Positions 12,158 to 23,839 of a stretch of DNA of 64,000 nucleotides are shown here, one piece after another (the first letter of the stretch is position 1; every line of letters starts with the position of its first letter). Under the pieces are notes generated by a model. The model searched no databases, was not told the origin of the DNA, and saw only the letters and a list, made by a program, of their open reading frames with translations. Position numbers and translations under genes: made by a program. The stretch covers positions 3,288,707-3,352,706 of the forward strand of contig CAJSYZ010000008.1 in assembly GCA_910574455.1 (NCBI GenBank). Reading direction: 5' to 3'. This stretch comes from Trichaptum fuscoviolaceum (lineage: Eukaryota; Basidiomycota; Agaricomycetes; Hymenochaetales; Trichaptaceae).

Positions 12158-13430
12158 TAAACATAAACTTTTCATTCAGCACATACGGAGTATATTGAAA
12201 CTTATGAATTGAGGATACTACGGTACTGAAAGAAAATGATATGAAAACAGACCTTCTTCAGTGTTGTAGATGATGGTAGCCAAATATTGCAGTCAGTGCG
12301 ATGGTCGGAAATCATTCCCCGGGCGGCCGCCGGCGTCGAGTAGTACAGTAGTAGTAGTACTACTAGTAGTAGTACTAGTACTAGTACAGTACTATTGGTA
12401 CAAATTTTTTTACATAACACCAATCCAACTTGAAAGCCTGAGTGCTTTCAAGTTGAACACTGGCATTTGACTCGAACCAATGACTCGGACCTACTACTAG
12501 TACTAGTACTAGTAGTAGTACTACCTCAGGCCGGAAGTTCTCAACTTGAATCCGGAAAGAGCCTGAGGCATGCTTCAAGTTTCCACTCACTGGTAGCTAC
12601 TAGTACGTTGGCTCGAAGTTACAACTTGAAACAGTACGACAAATTCAGTGTTGAGATATAATAAAATGACAGTACTAGTTATGACCTAGTAAAAAACAAA
12701 CTCTCGAGAAGCTCACATTGCCATCAGCGGACTCAAGCTCGAACTGACTCGCCGAGTCGGATCATGCCAGTGACCTACCTCAGGCCAGAAGTTCCCCATT
12801 GGCATCCGGAAAGAGGCATGCTTTCCTCTCCAAGTTAGCTATGTTTTGAACTTGAAGTTACAAATAGTACGATTAGCATAGTAGTAATACTGTATACTAG
12901 TACACATGAAGCGCTTCAGAGGAAAGCGTAGATATGATGGAGGATGATTGAGTAGCCTCAGGCTGATAGTGGTGTATCACTGCAGTTCCCGACTTGCATA
13001 GTATGAAATATCAAAAAAAAAACTTGAATATGAGTACTTTAAACTTCAAAATGTACCACTACTAGGCTGAGTAGTAGTACTGTAGTACTACGACTTCAAG
13101 TTCATGTTGAGCACCTGTCATAAAGATAAGTATATGAATATTATTAAATATTATTTTGTCATATTCAAGAAGATTTATTGGCGGTAGTGGTTTCTAACTT
13201 GAATACTAGTACTTATAGTACAGAGCTGACTTGTAAAGAGTAGAGTCTGAAGAGAGAAGAGTAAGTGGATCACCATAGAGTAAACCATTAAATAGTAAGA
13301 GTACAAATCCTTAAACATAATATTTGTCCATGAACGAAAAAAAACTTGTCCTTGGGCCTCAGCCAAAATGGTGTGCCGGTGACCAATGGATCGATTTGTA
13401 ACCGTCAGCTAGTACACTGCCGTACTTATA
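12158..13430. repeat. gene-free spacer rich in palindromic repeat words
   Basis: After about 90 bp homologous to the 3' flank of the E2 transposase, the spacer turns into repeat words. TACTAGTAGTA lies at 12361-12371, GTACTAGTACTAGTAC-type runs at about 12370-12385 and 12490-12515, and GACTCGCCGAGTC at about 12748. It then becomes AT-rich (13130-13350). Two blocks (about 12470-12640 and 12715-12860) share CCTCAGGCCGGAAGTTC and AAAGAGGCATGCTT and look like a diverged direct duplication. No gene seen. Confidence 0.5.
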
Positions 13431-15297
13431 TCAGTACTGGTGTGGGATAGGGTCCAATTTGTCGAGAAGAGCAAATAGGATTCCATAATCCGTTAAATAG
13501 AATGGACCATACTCATGAAGTAGATCGTTGACTGTTTTCAAGACGAGAGAGTCAATATTCTCTTCTGTCGGAACAAGGGCTTCAAGATGCTCCATGTGCT
13601 CGATATCCTTGAGGAACAAGTGGGTGGACCTGTCCAGATTTTCCTCGTCTGTATCTTTGTAATCGGCATTGTCAAATCGTCCAATGCCCTGACTCGCTTC
13701 GATAATCCCTATTTGAGAGGCATCCATCTTCATCGTAAACCGACGCATTGCACCATCATTTTTGAGGAGCATATCCAAGAGCAAGTCGTCAGAGAGGATA
13801 ATTAAGCATTTCCTGATCCAATTGAACCTGCTCAGGATGGCCGAACGGTCTCCATATTTGCGCAGGAGTTGTCGATTTATCTTCAACGAGGATGCTACGC
13901 CGTCAGCCGAGTCGGCGCCAAGAATATCCATTGACTTCTGAATGAGTTGTTGAATGTCGGACAGAGCACCCTCTCCACCGGCACGTTCAAGTTCACGTTT
14001 CCATTGACGCCGTGCATCACGTGCTGTTCCGGCTTGAAAGACAGCCTTCGTCTGAGTGGCAGAACAATTGACTTCTGTTTCCGAGAGTCGAATGTTGGTC
14101 GACTCTGACTGTTGTCCCGAACTGCATTCGTCTAAGGCGGCTACCCAATCCTTGCATTCGTTATAGGACCAAATAAGAAGGGGCAGGAAGAACTTAAGCG
14201 CAAGCCTGGGATTTCGGGGTTTGCGTTCAGATCTTTCGAGATTCATAGCCATGACTGTCGTAAAGTGCTTCAATTGAGTAGCGAGTTCATGACGAATATT
14301 TCTCCCGAGCTCTGTGTCTTTGATGTCAATCCTTATCGCAGAGAAGACAGATTTCGTCTGTATCCAACGATTGCCGAGCTCCTTACTATCCTCAAGTCGA
14401 ATTTGCCAGCGCAGGATCGTATGGTGTGAATGATAATGGGTTACTAAGCAAGTCAAAAAGTAGTCCCAGATGACGCCCCCAGTAAAAATATTGGAGAGTT
14501 TTCTTGACGGAAATGCGCCGGGAAGAACAGATATGAAGGCTGTGGCGACAGCAAGTCTGAATTCATCCACACGTTTGTTGATAAGCAGATGAAGCGGCTC
14601 AGACTGTATATCACCGAGAAGAATAGGACGAGAAGTTAGAAATGATTAAGTCAGAGTTTATTTCAAGTCCAAGATGCAGCCTGGGCTTACCATGTGATGC
14701 TTGAAGATCGCTAGCTCTTCAGTGAGTTTGAAGAGCATGTCCGTGTACTGAAATGTATTGGACTCAAGCTGATCTATCGCCCTCTCCATCTTTCTCCGCA
14801 GAGCTTGAATCTCCCTATCCCTCTTAAGGATCCTCATATTTGCTGAATCAAAGCACATCCCTAGGCGCTCAGCCAGGTGAAGCGTTTCCTGAAAGTCCTC
14901 CGACGAGAATCCGACGCGGTCTGCACGCTTTATCTTGGACGACAAACTTTTGACGATTGATTGGACCACGGTGCTATCGATAAATAGTTTTGACTGAAAG
15001 CCTCGGGGTAAGTCCTCTGTCAATTCACCAAAGATAAGCCAAGCTGCGTAGTAAGTAAGCAATATGATCCCTACCGAAATCGATAAGTTCGAGAAATGCA
15101 TCCTGTTCCCAGTCGGTGCCAGACTCGGAGTCGGACCCATCGACAATCGAGCGCTTTGAGCTACTACTGTCGCGAGTACCAGGTATGGTGAATTCTGAAA
15201 CGCTCTGCTCATCATCTGTATCCGGGCTAGAGACTGACTCGTCATCTGTATCCGAGCGAGAGCCTGAAGTTTCGTCCCCGCGTTCGGAACTTGACAT
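13431..15297 (-). CDS. cargo gene X1: unknown helical protein with acidic serine-rich N-terminus, 573 aa
   Basis: Model: complement of 13431-14603, 14691-15016 and 15075-15297, 574 codons with consistent phases. The start ATG at 15297 gives MSSSERGDETSGSRSDTDDE, a Ser/Asp-rich disordered segment of about 70 residues. Next comes a coiled-coil-like helical part (ILKRDREIQALRRKMERAID), then a large C-terminal region with FPSRKLSNIFTGGVIWDYFL and a hydrophobic segment LALKFFLPLLIWSYN. The first intron (62 nt) could alternatively end at a nearer CAG, changing the protein by about ten residues. Two other genes share this layout and an FF-rich hydrophobic segment: 16638-20036 and 47277-49433. Family not recognised. 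It sits in E1 between transposase and protease-domain genes, so I regard it as cargo. Confidence 0.65.
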
Positions 15298-15299
15298 GC

Positions 15300-16637
15300 T
15301 GGGAGTTTGACAGTAACCTAACTTCGAGCCTCAATGGTAAGAAATACCAGTAATGGCGTGCCACTACCAGCGGCGGAGAGTAGTAATTGAAAGAAAAGCA
15401 AGGCTTGTTGACGAAGGATGGTTCAAGTTTAAGCGCCGTGTGAATGGCGTGGATCTAGTATAGGGGCATCATCGGTCATCATCCTCAGGCTGAGCCTGCC
15501 AGTGAGTACCAGTGCCAGTCACATTGGTGTGAGTGAATGATGACAGGCGGTAGTTACTAACTTACTAGTACTAACTTTAGTGAACTCTCACTCAGCGGAA
15601 ACTCAGCAGACTGCCGATTTGTGGGACCCTCGATAAAGGCCTCTGGCGACTTGGTCCTTCAGTTATATCGGGACAATTTGAGCCACGTTCAAGTTTGTGC
15701 CACTGCCACTGCCACTGGCAGGACCCGGCCCGGGATCAGGTCAGCCTGCCAGCCCAGTGAGTGAGGCTGCCGGTGTTGGCCTAGTACTACTAGTAGTAGT
15801 AGTACTATATAGTAGTAGTAGTAGTAGGCCCTTCCGGCGCTCTCTTGCTATCCGAACTCAGGTGTGTCAGGCCTTGAATCCCCTCTACTTCTGGATGTCG
15901 GTTCAGCTCTCAAGAACCCGGATTCTGCCCCATCTGTCGCAACTACTTACGAAGCCCATATCATTGTGCTTGTCACCGGCCCTCCTCAACTGAAGCTCAG
16001 CCAGGCCTTGAAGATCGTCTGCCAGTGCCAGTGGCCGGAACTTGTTCAGAGCCGAATCGGATGTTCCGCACATGTATGTATTTTAGTACTACAACTAGAG
16101 CTCTAATACTACTAATACTACTACTAGTAGTATTACTAACAGTGGTAGACTCGGAGATTGTCACTCACTGGCACTCACTGGCAGGGCACTGGCAGTGACA
16201 GGGGACTTCCTGTCCGGAGTTCGAAACGGGCCGTTGCCAGTGCTGGCAACTTGAACTTCAAAGTCGTGCTGAGTCACCGGCGCCGTGCACTACTAGTACT
16301 AGTAGTACTACTACTAGTAGTAGTATAGTAGTAGTAGTAGTAGGTAGCTGCCACTGGCAGCCAGATTCAAGTTGAACTTGAACCGCTGACTCGTCACCGC
16401 CGCGTGCGTCACGGTGACTCCGACTCGCAGTCACCAGTGCCAGTGGCAACTCCGAGTCCTTGAACTTCAGCCTGCTACTACTAGTAGTGAGCGTCCGGAC
16501 TAGGCTTTAGCAGTAACCCAATACCCATCCAGAGTCAAATTGAACCTGAAACTTGAACTAAACTGCGCTGGCTGTCTCTGTGCCCCAGCCCGCCGCAACT
16601 TTTATCAATACATAGCAGAAAAAACATCAACTTGAAC
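15300..16637. repeat. gene-free spacer between divergent cargo genes, dense in repeat words
   Basis: From about 15480 the sequence is dominated by CCAGTGCCAGTG, CACTGGCAGG, CTACTAGTAGTAG (15785-15825, 16105-16130, 16290-16345), AAGTTGAACTTGAA and GCCTGAGT words. No gene seen. It separates X1 (minus) from the gene starting at 16638 (plus) and must hold their promoters. GTGTGAGTGAATGATGA at about 15530 resembles the GTGTGAATGATG word upstream of both E1 protease-domain genes. Confidence 0.5.
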
Positions 16638-19600
16638 ATGGCATCAGATACTTTCAACGTATTTATGTCCGGCACAGGAAACGCTGATAGTAGGGCTCAC
16701 CATATTGTTAATGGTCCGTATATCGTCATGGTATACTGACAGTTGTCTGAAATATTCACTACTAATTTCCATTCCTTTACTAAAAACAGCGGCTAGTATA
16801 GGATTGGGTTCACACCCCGTTGCGAAGGAGGATATTTACTTGGCAAACGTCCTTGACCGTATAAAATTCATCTTGCAAGCATGGGTGGAGAAACCCGGAA
16901 CAAAAAAGACAGACCTAGCAGCACGCGCAGCTGTAATAATCGCAAACGGACTTCCGGACAAACCGTGAGTGACGGTCTCAGCCTGATTACTATGCGCCTG
17001 ATTCTGACTCTTAAATTTGGCCCACTGGCAGTGGCGAAGTCTTGGAATCACATACCGCTCAGGCTGCTAGTGACTGTGAGGCTAGTACCAGTAAGGTGCC
17101 AGTGCTGGAAGCTGACGCCGAATCCGAGTCGTGAGTAACGGTATCAGCCTGAGTGCGCGTCCGAGTCTGACCATTCTTGAATTTGGAATGCACGCATCAA
17201 GTGGCGAAGTCACGGAATTACATGCCAGTGAGGCCGGAAACTTGAACTTGAAGGTGTCGGAACATGAAGCTGACGTATCCGAGTCGTGAGTTACGGCGCC
17301 AGCCTGAGTACGCATCCGATTCTGATCATCTGACAGTGGCAGCAACATCCACAAACACATCGGCCGTTCCCCCTACGACGATATCATGAAGGCCTTAGCC
17401 TCTATGAAAGAGCTAGAGCAACTTCGGATCGACACTGAGGAGAAAGAAAGAAGGCTTCGAGATGAAAAGGAAGATTTCGAACGGAGGCATAGGGAACTCC
17501 TGATAAATAAGCGGGACAGTGATCAGGAGCAATTAAAGCTTTTGCAGAATGAGTTGATGAAAACCAAAAAACTTATCTCAAATGTCGAATCAAACCTCTC
17601 AGAAGCCAACTTCAGCCGGGCGACTGACTCACTCCAGCTTCACAAGGAGAAGGATATACATGAGGAGCAATTGAAAAAGCATGAGGACGCTATTGAAGCT
17701 CTAAAGAAACAGCTCGCTCAAGATTACACCCTAATCGCGAGAGCTTCAGCTCAGGAGAGTCTCTTCGCCGTGACTTCGCGCAGGCTCACTAACCTGGAAA
17801 ATTATCGAAAGCAGTCACTAGAAAAGGAACAGCGGATTGTAGGACATATACGGGCTATTGACGACGCATTCGTTGATGTGACTGAGGAATTGGACTCGAA
17901 GGCGGACAAAGTGACACTCGAGGAGATGGCTGGGACTTACAAGTGTTTGCAGGAGACAGTGAAGGGTCTTGTATACACAGTACACGACTTACAGATTAGT
18001 GCGGCAGCCGCCAAAGGGGTAAGCCAATTTTGAGCTGCTATCGTAAAACAAATGAAGCTCACAGGATCTCACCCAGAACGAAGCCGCCAAAGCCAGCAGT
18101 AAAATACGCACCCTCTGCGAGGACAATAGGGTAGTCGTCATGAAAAGCTTCATAATTGCGTTCCCATTAGAGAAAGGATTCTTCTCTCCAAAACAGGTCA
18201 TCCCTTATGACGTTACTGGCGAAAGTGGTTTTATGATTCGAAATTTTTTGAACAAGGTTGAACAACTCTACATGAAGTTCGCGACCCTATCACCTGGGCC
18301 GGGCAAGAAGCTAAAGGAAGGACGACGTACAGGCGAAGTCGGCATGAGTGGCATAGCTCAGGGCCCAGCGACAATCCTGTCTAATGACATTGCTATCATT
18401 CCAAGGCATCTATTCGACGACCTGATTGTCGACATCACCAAGTCCTTGGCAGAGTTAGAGCTGACAGAGGCGTATGCGAAGGGAAATGATGAAGGAAAGG
18501 GGAAGGGAAAGGGAAAGGGAAAGGGAAAGGGAAAGGGAAAGGAAAGGGAAAGGGAAAGGGAAAGGGAAAGGGAAAGGGAAAGGGAAAGGGAAAGGGAAAG
18601 GGAAAGGGAAAGGGAAAGGGAAAGGGAAAGGGAAAGGGAAAGGGAAAGGGAAAGGGAAAGGGAAAGGGAAAGGGAAAGGGAAAGGGAAAGGGAAAGGGAA
18701 AGGGAAAGGGAAAGGGAAAGGGAAAGGGAAAGGGAAAGGGAAAGGAAAGGGAAAGGGAAAGGGAAAGGGAAAGGGAAAGGGAAAGGGAAAGGGAAAGGAA
18801 GGGAAAGGGAAAGGGAAAGGGAAAGGGAAAGGGAAAGGGAAAGGGAAAGGGAAAAGGGAAAGGGAAAGGAAGGAGGAAAGGGAAAGGGAAAGGGAAAGGG
18901 AAGGAGGGAAAGGGAAAGGAAAGGGAAAGGGAAATGGAAAGGATGAGTTCGAGGCTGTGGATGTGTCGGAGGATGCATCGAAGGAAAAGACGGCGACGCC
19001 ATACTCCTGGCAGCCACCACTTAACGCATCAATCGTCGACCAGTTCAAATTTTTCCTGGTCCGATTTTTTATAGTCTTCGAATTTCACCGAAGACTATTC
19101 TTCCTCCTCGATCGCCGGCTAAGCCAGCTGGAAAGGAACCCGATGGATCCTCAGACTATTGATTTGCTGGATGCCGACGCGGCCTGGAACACAAACGCGA
19201 AAGTAATACTGGATAAGGATTTTACCGGCTATCTCTTTGACGACCAAATGTATGAACATCGGTTCAAAGGCTTGATGGTAAAGTTCCACTTCGAGGACCA
19301 CTTTGCCAGGATGGCTGAGCTGGACGGGCAAGAGTACGTGGGCCCGGAGGATATACCGTGCGTGGCTGTAGGCGGGACTCTCGAAGTGCCGCAGGTCAAT
19401 GTCGCGTTGAAGGAGATGCAAGAATACTTCGACCGTTTATGCCTGAAAATGGAGGCCACCGTGCCAATGGCATCCGCCGACCTGAAAGCGGGTCAGACGA
19501 ACGAACCCATCCCCAAAGCCCGTGAAGACACGAGCGTGTCTCCCGATGATTTGAGACTACGGCGGCTATTGAATCGACGTAATGAGCATAGGGAGAAGGC

Positions 19601-20036
19601 TTTAACCCTCGACACTGCGATGAGAATTATCTTGGTAGACAAACTCGTCCCTGACATTTTCAACGACACACGATTCCGAATGTTTTTAAACAAGGTTGCC
19701 CATGACCGCTCTGAAATCAGTGACCCCGCTGGCCTTCGCACATTTGTTGAGAATGCTGAGGACATTTTGAAAGTGCAAAAGGATGTTTTCCCCGAACCTG
19801 TAAAAACCCGACTGCTCACATTATGCGAGATAGCGGATCAAAACAAGCCTTACGGCCGGAATTTCAATGAGTCGCATATCAGTGGGCGTTTTTGGGGCCA
19901 GAAGTTGCGGTCCATCTTACTAGGCGCCAACTCGCAGGCTGAGGATGAACTACCCATTGATTCTTTGGTACTTCGGATTTTAGGCGCAGGCGTGCAGCAG
20001 CTCACAGATGTGTCAACTCAGACGATCACACAGTGA
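16638..20036 (+). CDS. cargo gene X3: coiled-coil protein with hexanucleotide-repeat linker and helical C-terminal domain; frame changes across the repeat
   Basis: Exons: 16638 to about 16711 (MASDTFNVFMSGTGNADS), about 16791-16965 (ANVLDRIKFILQAWVEKPGT), 17343-18018 and 18065-20036. Exon 3 encodes a long coiled coil (KELEQLRIDTEEKERRLRDE, LQKHEDAIEALKKQL-like heptads). Exon 4 begins DLTQNEAAKASSKIRTLCED, then enters a 450-bp AAAGGG array coding for KG or RE dipeptides. The C-terminal part (FKFFLVRFFIVFEFHRRLFF, then a helical domain ending LTDVSTQTITQ) is open only in a frame shifted relative to the one entering the array. As read, translation stops at 18946 and the C-terminal domain is out of frame. 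The hydrophobic FF segment resembles X1 (LKFFLPLLIW) and the 47277-49433 gene (LFHFFLPLFQ). Function unknown. Confidence 0.55.
16966..17342. repeat. three tandem units of about 160 bp inside an intron of X3
   Basis: Each unit starts GTGAGTNACGG(T/C)NNCAGCCTGA and ends near GCTGACGCCGAATCCGAGTC. Unit starts are at about 16965, 17131 and 17287. Each boundary recreates a GTGAGT donor, so any of three donors could be used with the single acceptor before 17343. CACTGGCAGTGGCGAAGTC and ATGCCAGTGAGGCC words recur. Confidence 0.55.
18496..18946. repeat. AAAGGG hexanucleotide array, about 450 bp
   Basis: Near-perfect (AAAGGG)n on the plus strand, with scattered units shortened or lengthened by one base or more. 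It is a polypurine tract with no stop in any of the three forward frames (Lys-Gly, Lys-Gly or Arg-Glu) nor in the reverse frames (Phe-Pro, Phe-Pro, Ser-Leu). It lies inside the last exon of X3. Confidence 0.95.
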
Positions 20037-20039
20037 AGC

Positions 20040-20647
20040 CACTGGCAATGGCGGATTTGGAGGTATCCGTGTACGAGTACCGTGACAGGACAACTTGAAG
20101 GGTTTGGATGCAACGAGCTGCTTGATCTTTATCTTCCTGGTCAACTACTACTAGTATGATGTTTGTCATTTTCTTGAATGGCGTGTTGCGTTCAAAGTTT
20201 GCTTCAACTTCAAGTTGAAGTTACTAGTAGTAGTAGTAGCCTCATGATTTGTACTCCACATTATCATTGAATTTGAATTCAAGTTACTTCTCAGCCACCT
20301 CAGGTTAAGGCTCCTTCAGTGGCAGCCTCAGCCTCAGGTGCCAGTGAGTGCATGGTGCCACCTGAGTGCCAGTGCCACTGGCAGTCACGGTGGCACCACT
20401 GGCACTGGCAGTGACTCCGAGCCTGTCCGACTCGGAGTCGGACTCGGAGTCACGGTGGCGCCGCACCGGCGTGTGAATGATGAGTTGAAGTTGTATAAAA
20501 GACTGGCACTCACTGGCCTCGGAACTTGAACCCTCAGGCTCTGCTGGCAGTGACGTACTACTAGTACTACTATTTATTTAGTAGTAGTCTCTTGTTTTCA
20601 CTTCTACTACTTACTAGTAACCAGCAACTACTACCAGTACTACCACT
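20040..20647. promoter_or_regulatory. word-rich 5' region of protease-domain gene 1 with a TATA-like box
   Basis: TATAAAA lies at 20494-20500, about 150 bp before the start codon, preceded by GTGTGAATGATG at 20471-20482. The latter word recurs at 24871-24882 upstream of the duplicate gene, although the flanking DNA differs. Clear repeat words are present: AACTTCAAGTT at 20206-20216, CACTGGCAGTG at 20403-20413 and GACTCGGAGTC at 20429-20439 and 20441-20451. Confidence 0.5.
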
Positions 20648-23367
20648 ATGACATCCACCGCCCCCCAACCTCCAGGCTTGCCAGGGCCACATCCAAGGAA
20701 TACTACTAGTAGAGCAAACAATGACCGACGCGGATGTGAGTTCTGCGTTCTCCATCTCTGTCACAGGCAATACTGATTGCTGACTACCCCAATAGTACAA
20801 GACGAAGATGTACTGGGAGTTACAACGCCACCTTTCAGTGCGCAATGTGCGTCCTATGCCTTCCTTCACTGACACTGGCAATACTGATTACTGCATCACC
20901 CATCTCTAGTTTTGCAGGCCCTAGGGGTTAACGTTGAAGAAGCTGCAGGAGGACATTCTTCATCAATGCCGACTGAAAGTGAGTCCTTCCTTCCCTTCAC
21001 TGACACTGGCGAAACTGATTGGTACTTAACCCGTTACCAGTTTCACAGGCCCCAGAAACTGCGATTACTGATGACGAACCTGTGCAAGGACAAGGTTCGG
21101 GGGAACGATTTATCATTGCCGGTGGCCCTGCCCGTGGGTCATTCACCGTCACGAGTTCCTTAGACTCGGAGGGGGGAAGCCTCCTACTATCAATTCCTCT
21201 CGCATCCCTTCAACCAGACTTGAAGTCACAGCAAACCAAGTCCGTCCTGTCTTCAGCGGTTGTGAATACGATTCTCGCGCAAAATCCTAACGCTTATCTC
21301 CCACGACGAACACATGTGTCAGAAGAGGAGCAGAAAGGTTACTACCTTGGCTTCCCTGGCAAACCGCGCCTGCTCGGGCAAACCGGTCCCAATTGGACGG
21401 CGACCAAAGAACGTAAATATGTGGGCATTGTTGGAAATCACCGGATTGCCAATGTATGGCCGCAACTGCTCAAGAAGATCATGAAGTATCTCAATTCCGA
21501 GAATTTGCGGTGGAACAGTCTGGAAGCCAACCGTGTTGCCTACGGAGATAGTCGGGTGTGCCCTGTTTTTGTTTTGATCGGAGTCAACGACCCGTCACTT
21601 CGCACTGAAGATGCGTGCCGCATCGCGGAACGCGTTAAAGAGTTCCTCTTTGAAATGCGCATCTTCGACGTTGAGGTCGAGCTCAGGGAGCGAAAAATCA
21701 TTAGCGCCTCAGGCCAGGGCAAAGCTTCTGTCAGTGTTCCACCTGTTGTGCGCACTGGCACCGGCGACTCAAATACTCTGGCTAGCGGTCATGCTGAGAC
21801 TGGCGTTGGCAATACCGCTCCCGTTCACACTGGCTTCAGTTTTCATCCGGAACTCACCAACCTTCCCAGACGTTCCGATCGTCGCACTGCTCCGACGAAC
21901 AATGGAGGTGCGGGGGATGTCACTGAGCATAATGACGGTAACAGCACCAGGCCCCTTGTCGCTAGCGCTCACGGGGCAGAACCCTACGCCTACCCAACAG
22001 AGGAACTGTTCACCGCACCTGCGGGAGCCGATAATTATTTCCGCCTGTGGGATCGCATGATGGATTCCCCAAGCAGGCCAGTGGCAGCTGCCAACAAGCC
22101 ACTCAGTCGTATGACACCGTCTTTCTCCATGGTCACAGGAACTTGCCTTGGCAATCTGGAGGGTGGCTTCTCAACGGGGTCGCTCTTTATCCTACAAAAG
22201 CTCGATAACACGACGTTCAAGGTGTTCATCCTCGGTACTCGCCATGGCAACGTTCCTTCGAAATTCGGAGACTACGATCCATACGCAGATACAAGAAATA
22301 AGCCGCGCGACCCAAACGACAATTGCCCAATTTATCTCTTCTCTCGCGAGGCTCTAGCCGCCCATGTGCCAATGATTGGCGCGCTTCACGATGAGTTAGA
22401 AGCGGCAGCGTTTACTCAGCCACTGGCACCTGATCTTCCGCCGTCTGCTGAACAACAAGCTTTCGCGGATATCGTAAACAAGTGTCAATTCATTGAGCAA
22501 TCTTGGCTTGATAAGACGTCATCGCCATGTTTGTGGATTAATAATCGTATTGGGAAAGTGGCCAATGCTCCCCCTCGAAGAATGGGTAACTTGACTATCT
22601 CCAAGACACCCTACCTTACGGATTGGTGCTTGATCGAGGTGGACGACCAATGCCTCCCCAACGAATTTGAATTTTCCTCTACTGATGGTGAAGGTCTCAG
22701 TTGGAACAATTTCTATAACGTCATCGACATTAATAGGCTTCCTCCATCGTCGGCAGCTCAGTCTGTACCACGAGAAGCACTCTTGTCTAGGCTTGGCTGG
22801 AAAGGGAGGGACTTCTTTAGTCCAATCCGAATTGCGGGATATGTTCCGGAAGAAAATATATTCCCCCGGGTCCAGGAGCACCAATTGGACGCAGATTATG
22901 ATTATGGATGGACTTTCATCGACAATCTCGTCGCTGTGGGGTTTAAGCGAACTGTGTACAAATGGGGCTGGAAAACTGGCCATACGTTAGGCGAGGTCAA
23001 CAACGTTGCTGCCGTTCTCAGATCTATGCAGGTTTCCCCTGGGCACGTTGAGCAGACTACGCATATTGCTTTACAGATCCCACCGGGTTCGGTTGGTTTA
23101 GGGAATATCGGGCATAGGAACAATGCTATGTTCGCAGAACCGGGGGATTCGGGTGCCATAATCATTGATCAGCACAGACGTGCAGTTGGTACCATTTTAG
23201 CTTGCGGACTCATCGAAGCGAGGGATAGGGATAATCAGAGTGTACTCGACGGTTATACTTATGGTGTCGCTCTATGGCAAACGGTGGAAGAGCTTGGGAC
23301 CTCTTTTTCTCTAGCTGGAAGTGAATTCAAGCTAGGCATGAATGCACTTCCGGACAATGAAGTATAA
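20648..23367 (+). CDS. trypsin-like-protease-domain protein, copy 1, 844 aa
   Basis: Exons 20648-20735, 20796-20846, 20910-20978 and 21041-23367 give 845 codons; all introns are 60-63 nt and phase 1. After a short disordered N-terminus, residues of about 150-290 form a conserved domain (GYYLGFPGKPRLLGQTG, YVGIVGNHRIANVW, FEMRIFDVEVELRERK) of unknown function, then a Ser/Thr/Asn-rich linker. The C-terminal half looks like a chymotrypsin-fold peptidase: His471 in ILGTRHGN, Asp597 in TDWCLIEVDD and Ser773 in EPGDSGAIIID, followed by AVGTILA and a YTYGVALWQ strand. Spacing is wider than in trypsin, so inserts are likely. No signal peptide is seen, which suggests intracellular action. Paralogs lie at 25000 and 50292. 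Start chosen because the upstream exons read cleanly. Catalytic activity is inferred, not shown. Confidence 0.75.
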
Positions 23368-23839
23368 CGATGCTCCTCTCAACTCCTATAGTAGTAATTA
23401 GTGGAGCTCTTTTCTTATTCTCATGCGATGGTGTTGCGTATTCGTACGTTTGTTTCCTGCTCTGTGTTTGATGGCCTTTGGCGTGCGCTTTATGTGGTAG
23501 TACATGTATGACTTGAGGAAATGGGAATGATATTGCAAGTGTGGTTTCCATCCGTGAACTTGAAGTATACTGCTAGCTAGTAGCCAGTGATAACTTGAAC
23601 TTGTACTTGTTCTAGTGACATGATTCGCGACTTGGACTCGGACAGTTGGAGGATCGTCTTCCCTCGGCGGATGGGCCCTGATTTGAAGTTTATGGGGAAT
23701 TATTGCTTATTACTTCAAGATGAAGCCACTTGAACTTCAGGCTGTATAATCATGGTCTTGAATCATTGTATGCGTAACAACGTTGGAAGTTAAACTTGAA
23801 GGGGACACGGAAAGTTCAAGTTGCGGAGTCATACGACTC
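20711..23839 (+). repeat. segmental direct duplication, copy 1
   Basis: About 3.13 kb nearly identical to 25051-28183. It begins at AGAGCAAACAATGACCGACG inside exon 1 and ends at ATACGACTC in the 3' flank. The only differences noticed are a few substitutions, two single-base indels and one short word insertion, so the duplication is recent. Confidence 0.9.

Noticed and set aside
12202..12661. Short open frames rich in Leu/Val/Ser
   Set aside because: They arise from TACTAGTAG-type repeat words read in either direction, with no splice or homology support.
18358..19048. Long minus-strand and alternative-frame open frames made of Phe-Pro or Ser-Leu repeats
   Set aside because: They are produced by the AAAGGG array, which has no stop in any frame; there is no other coding signal.
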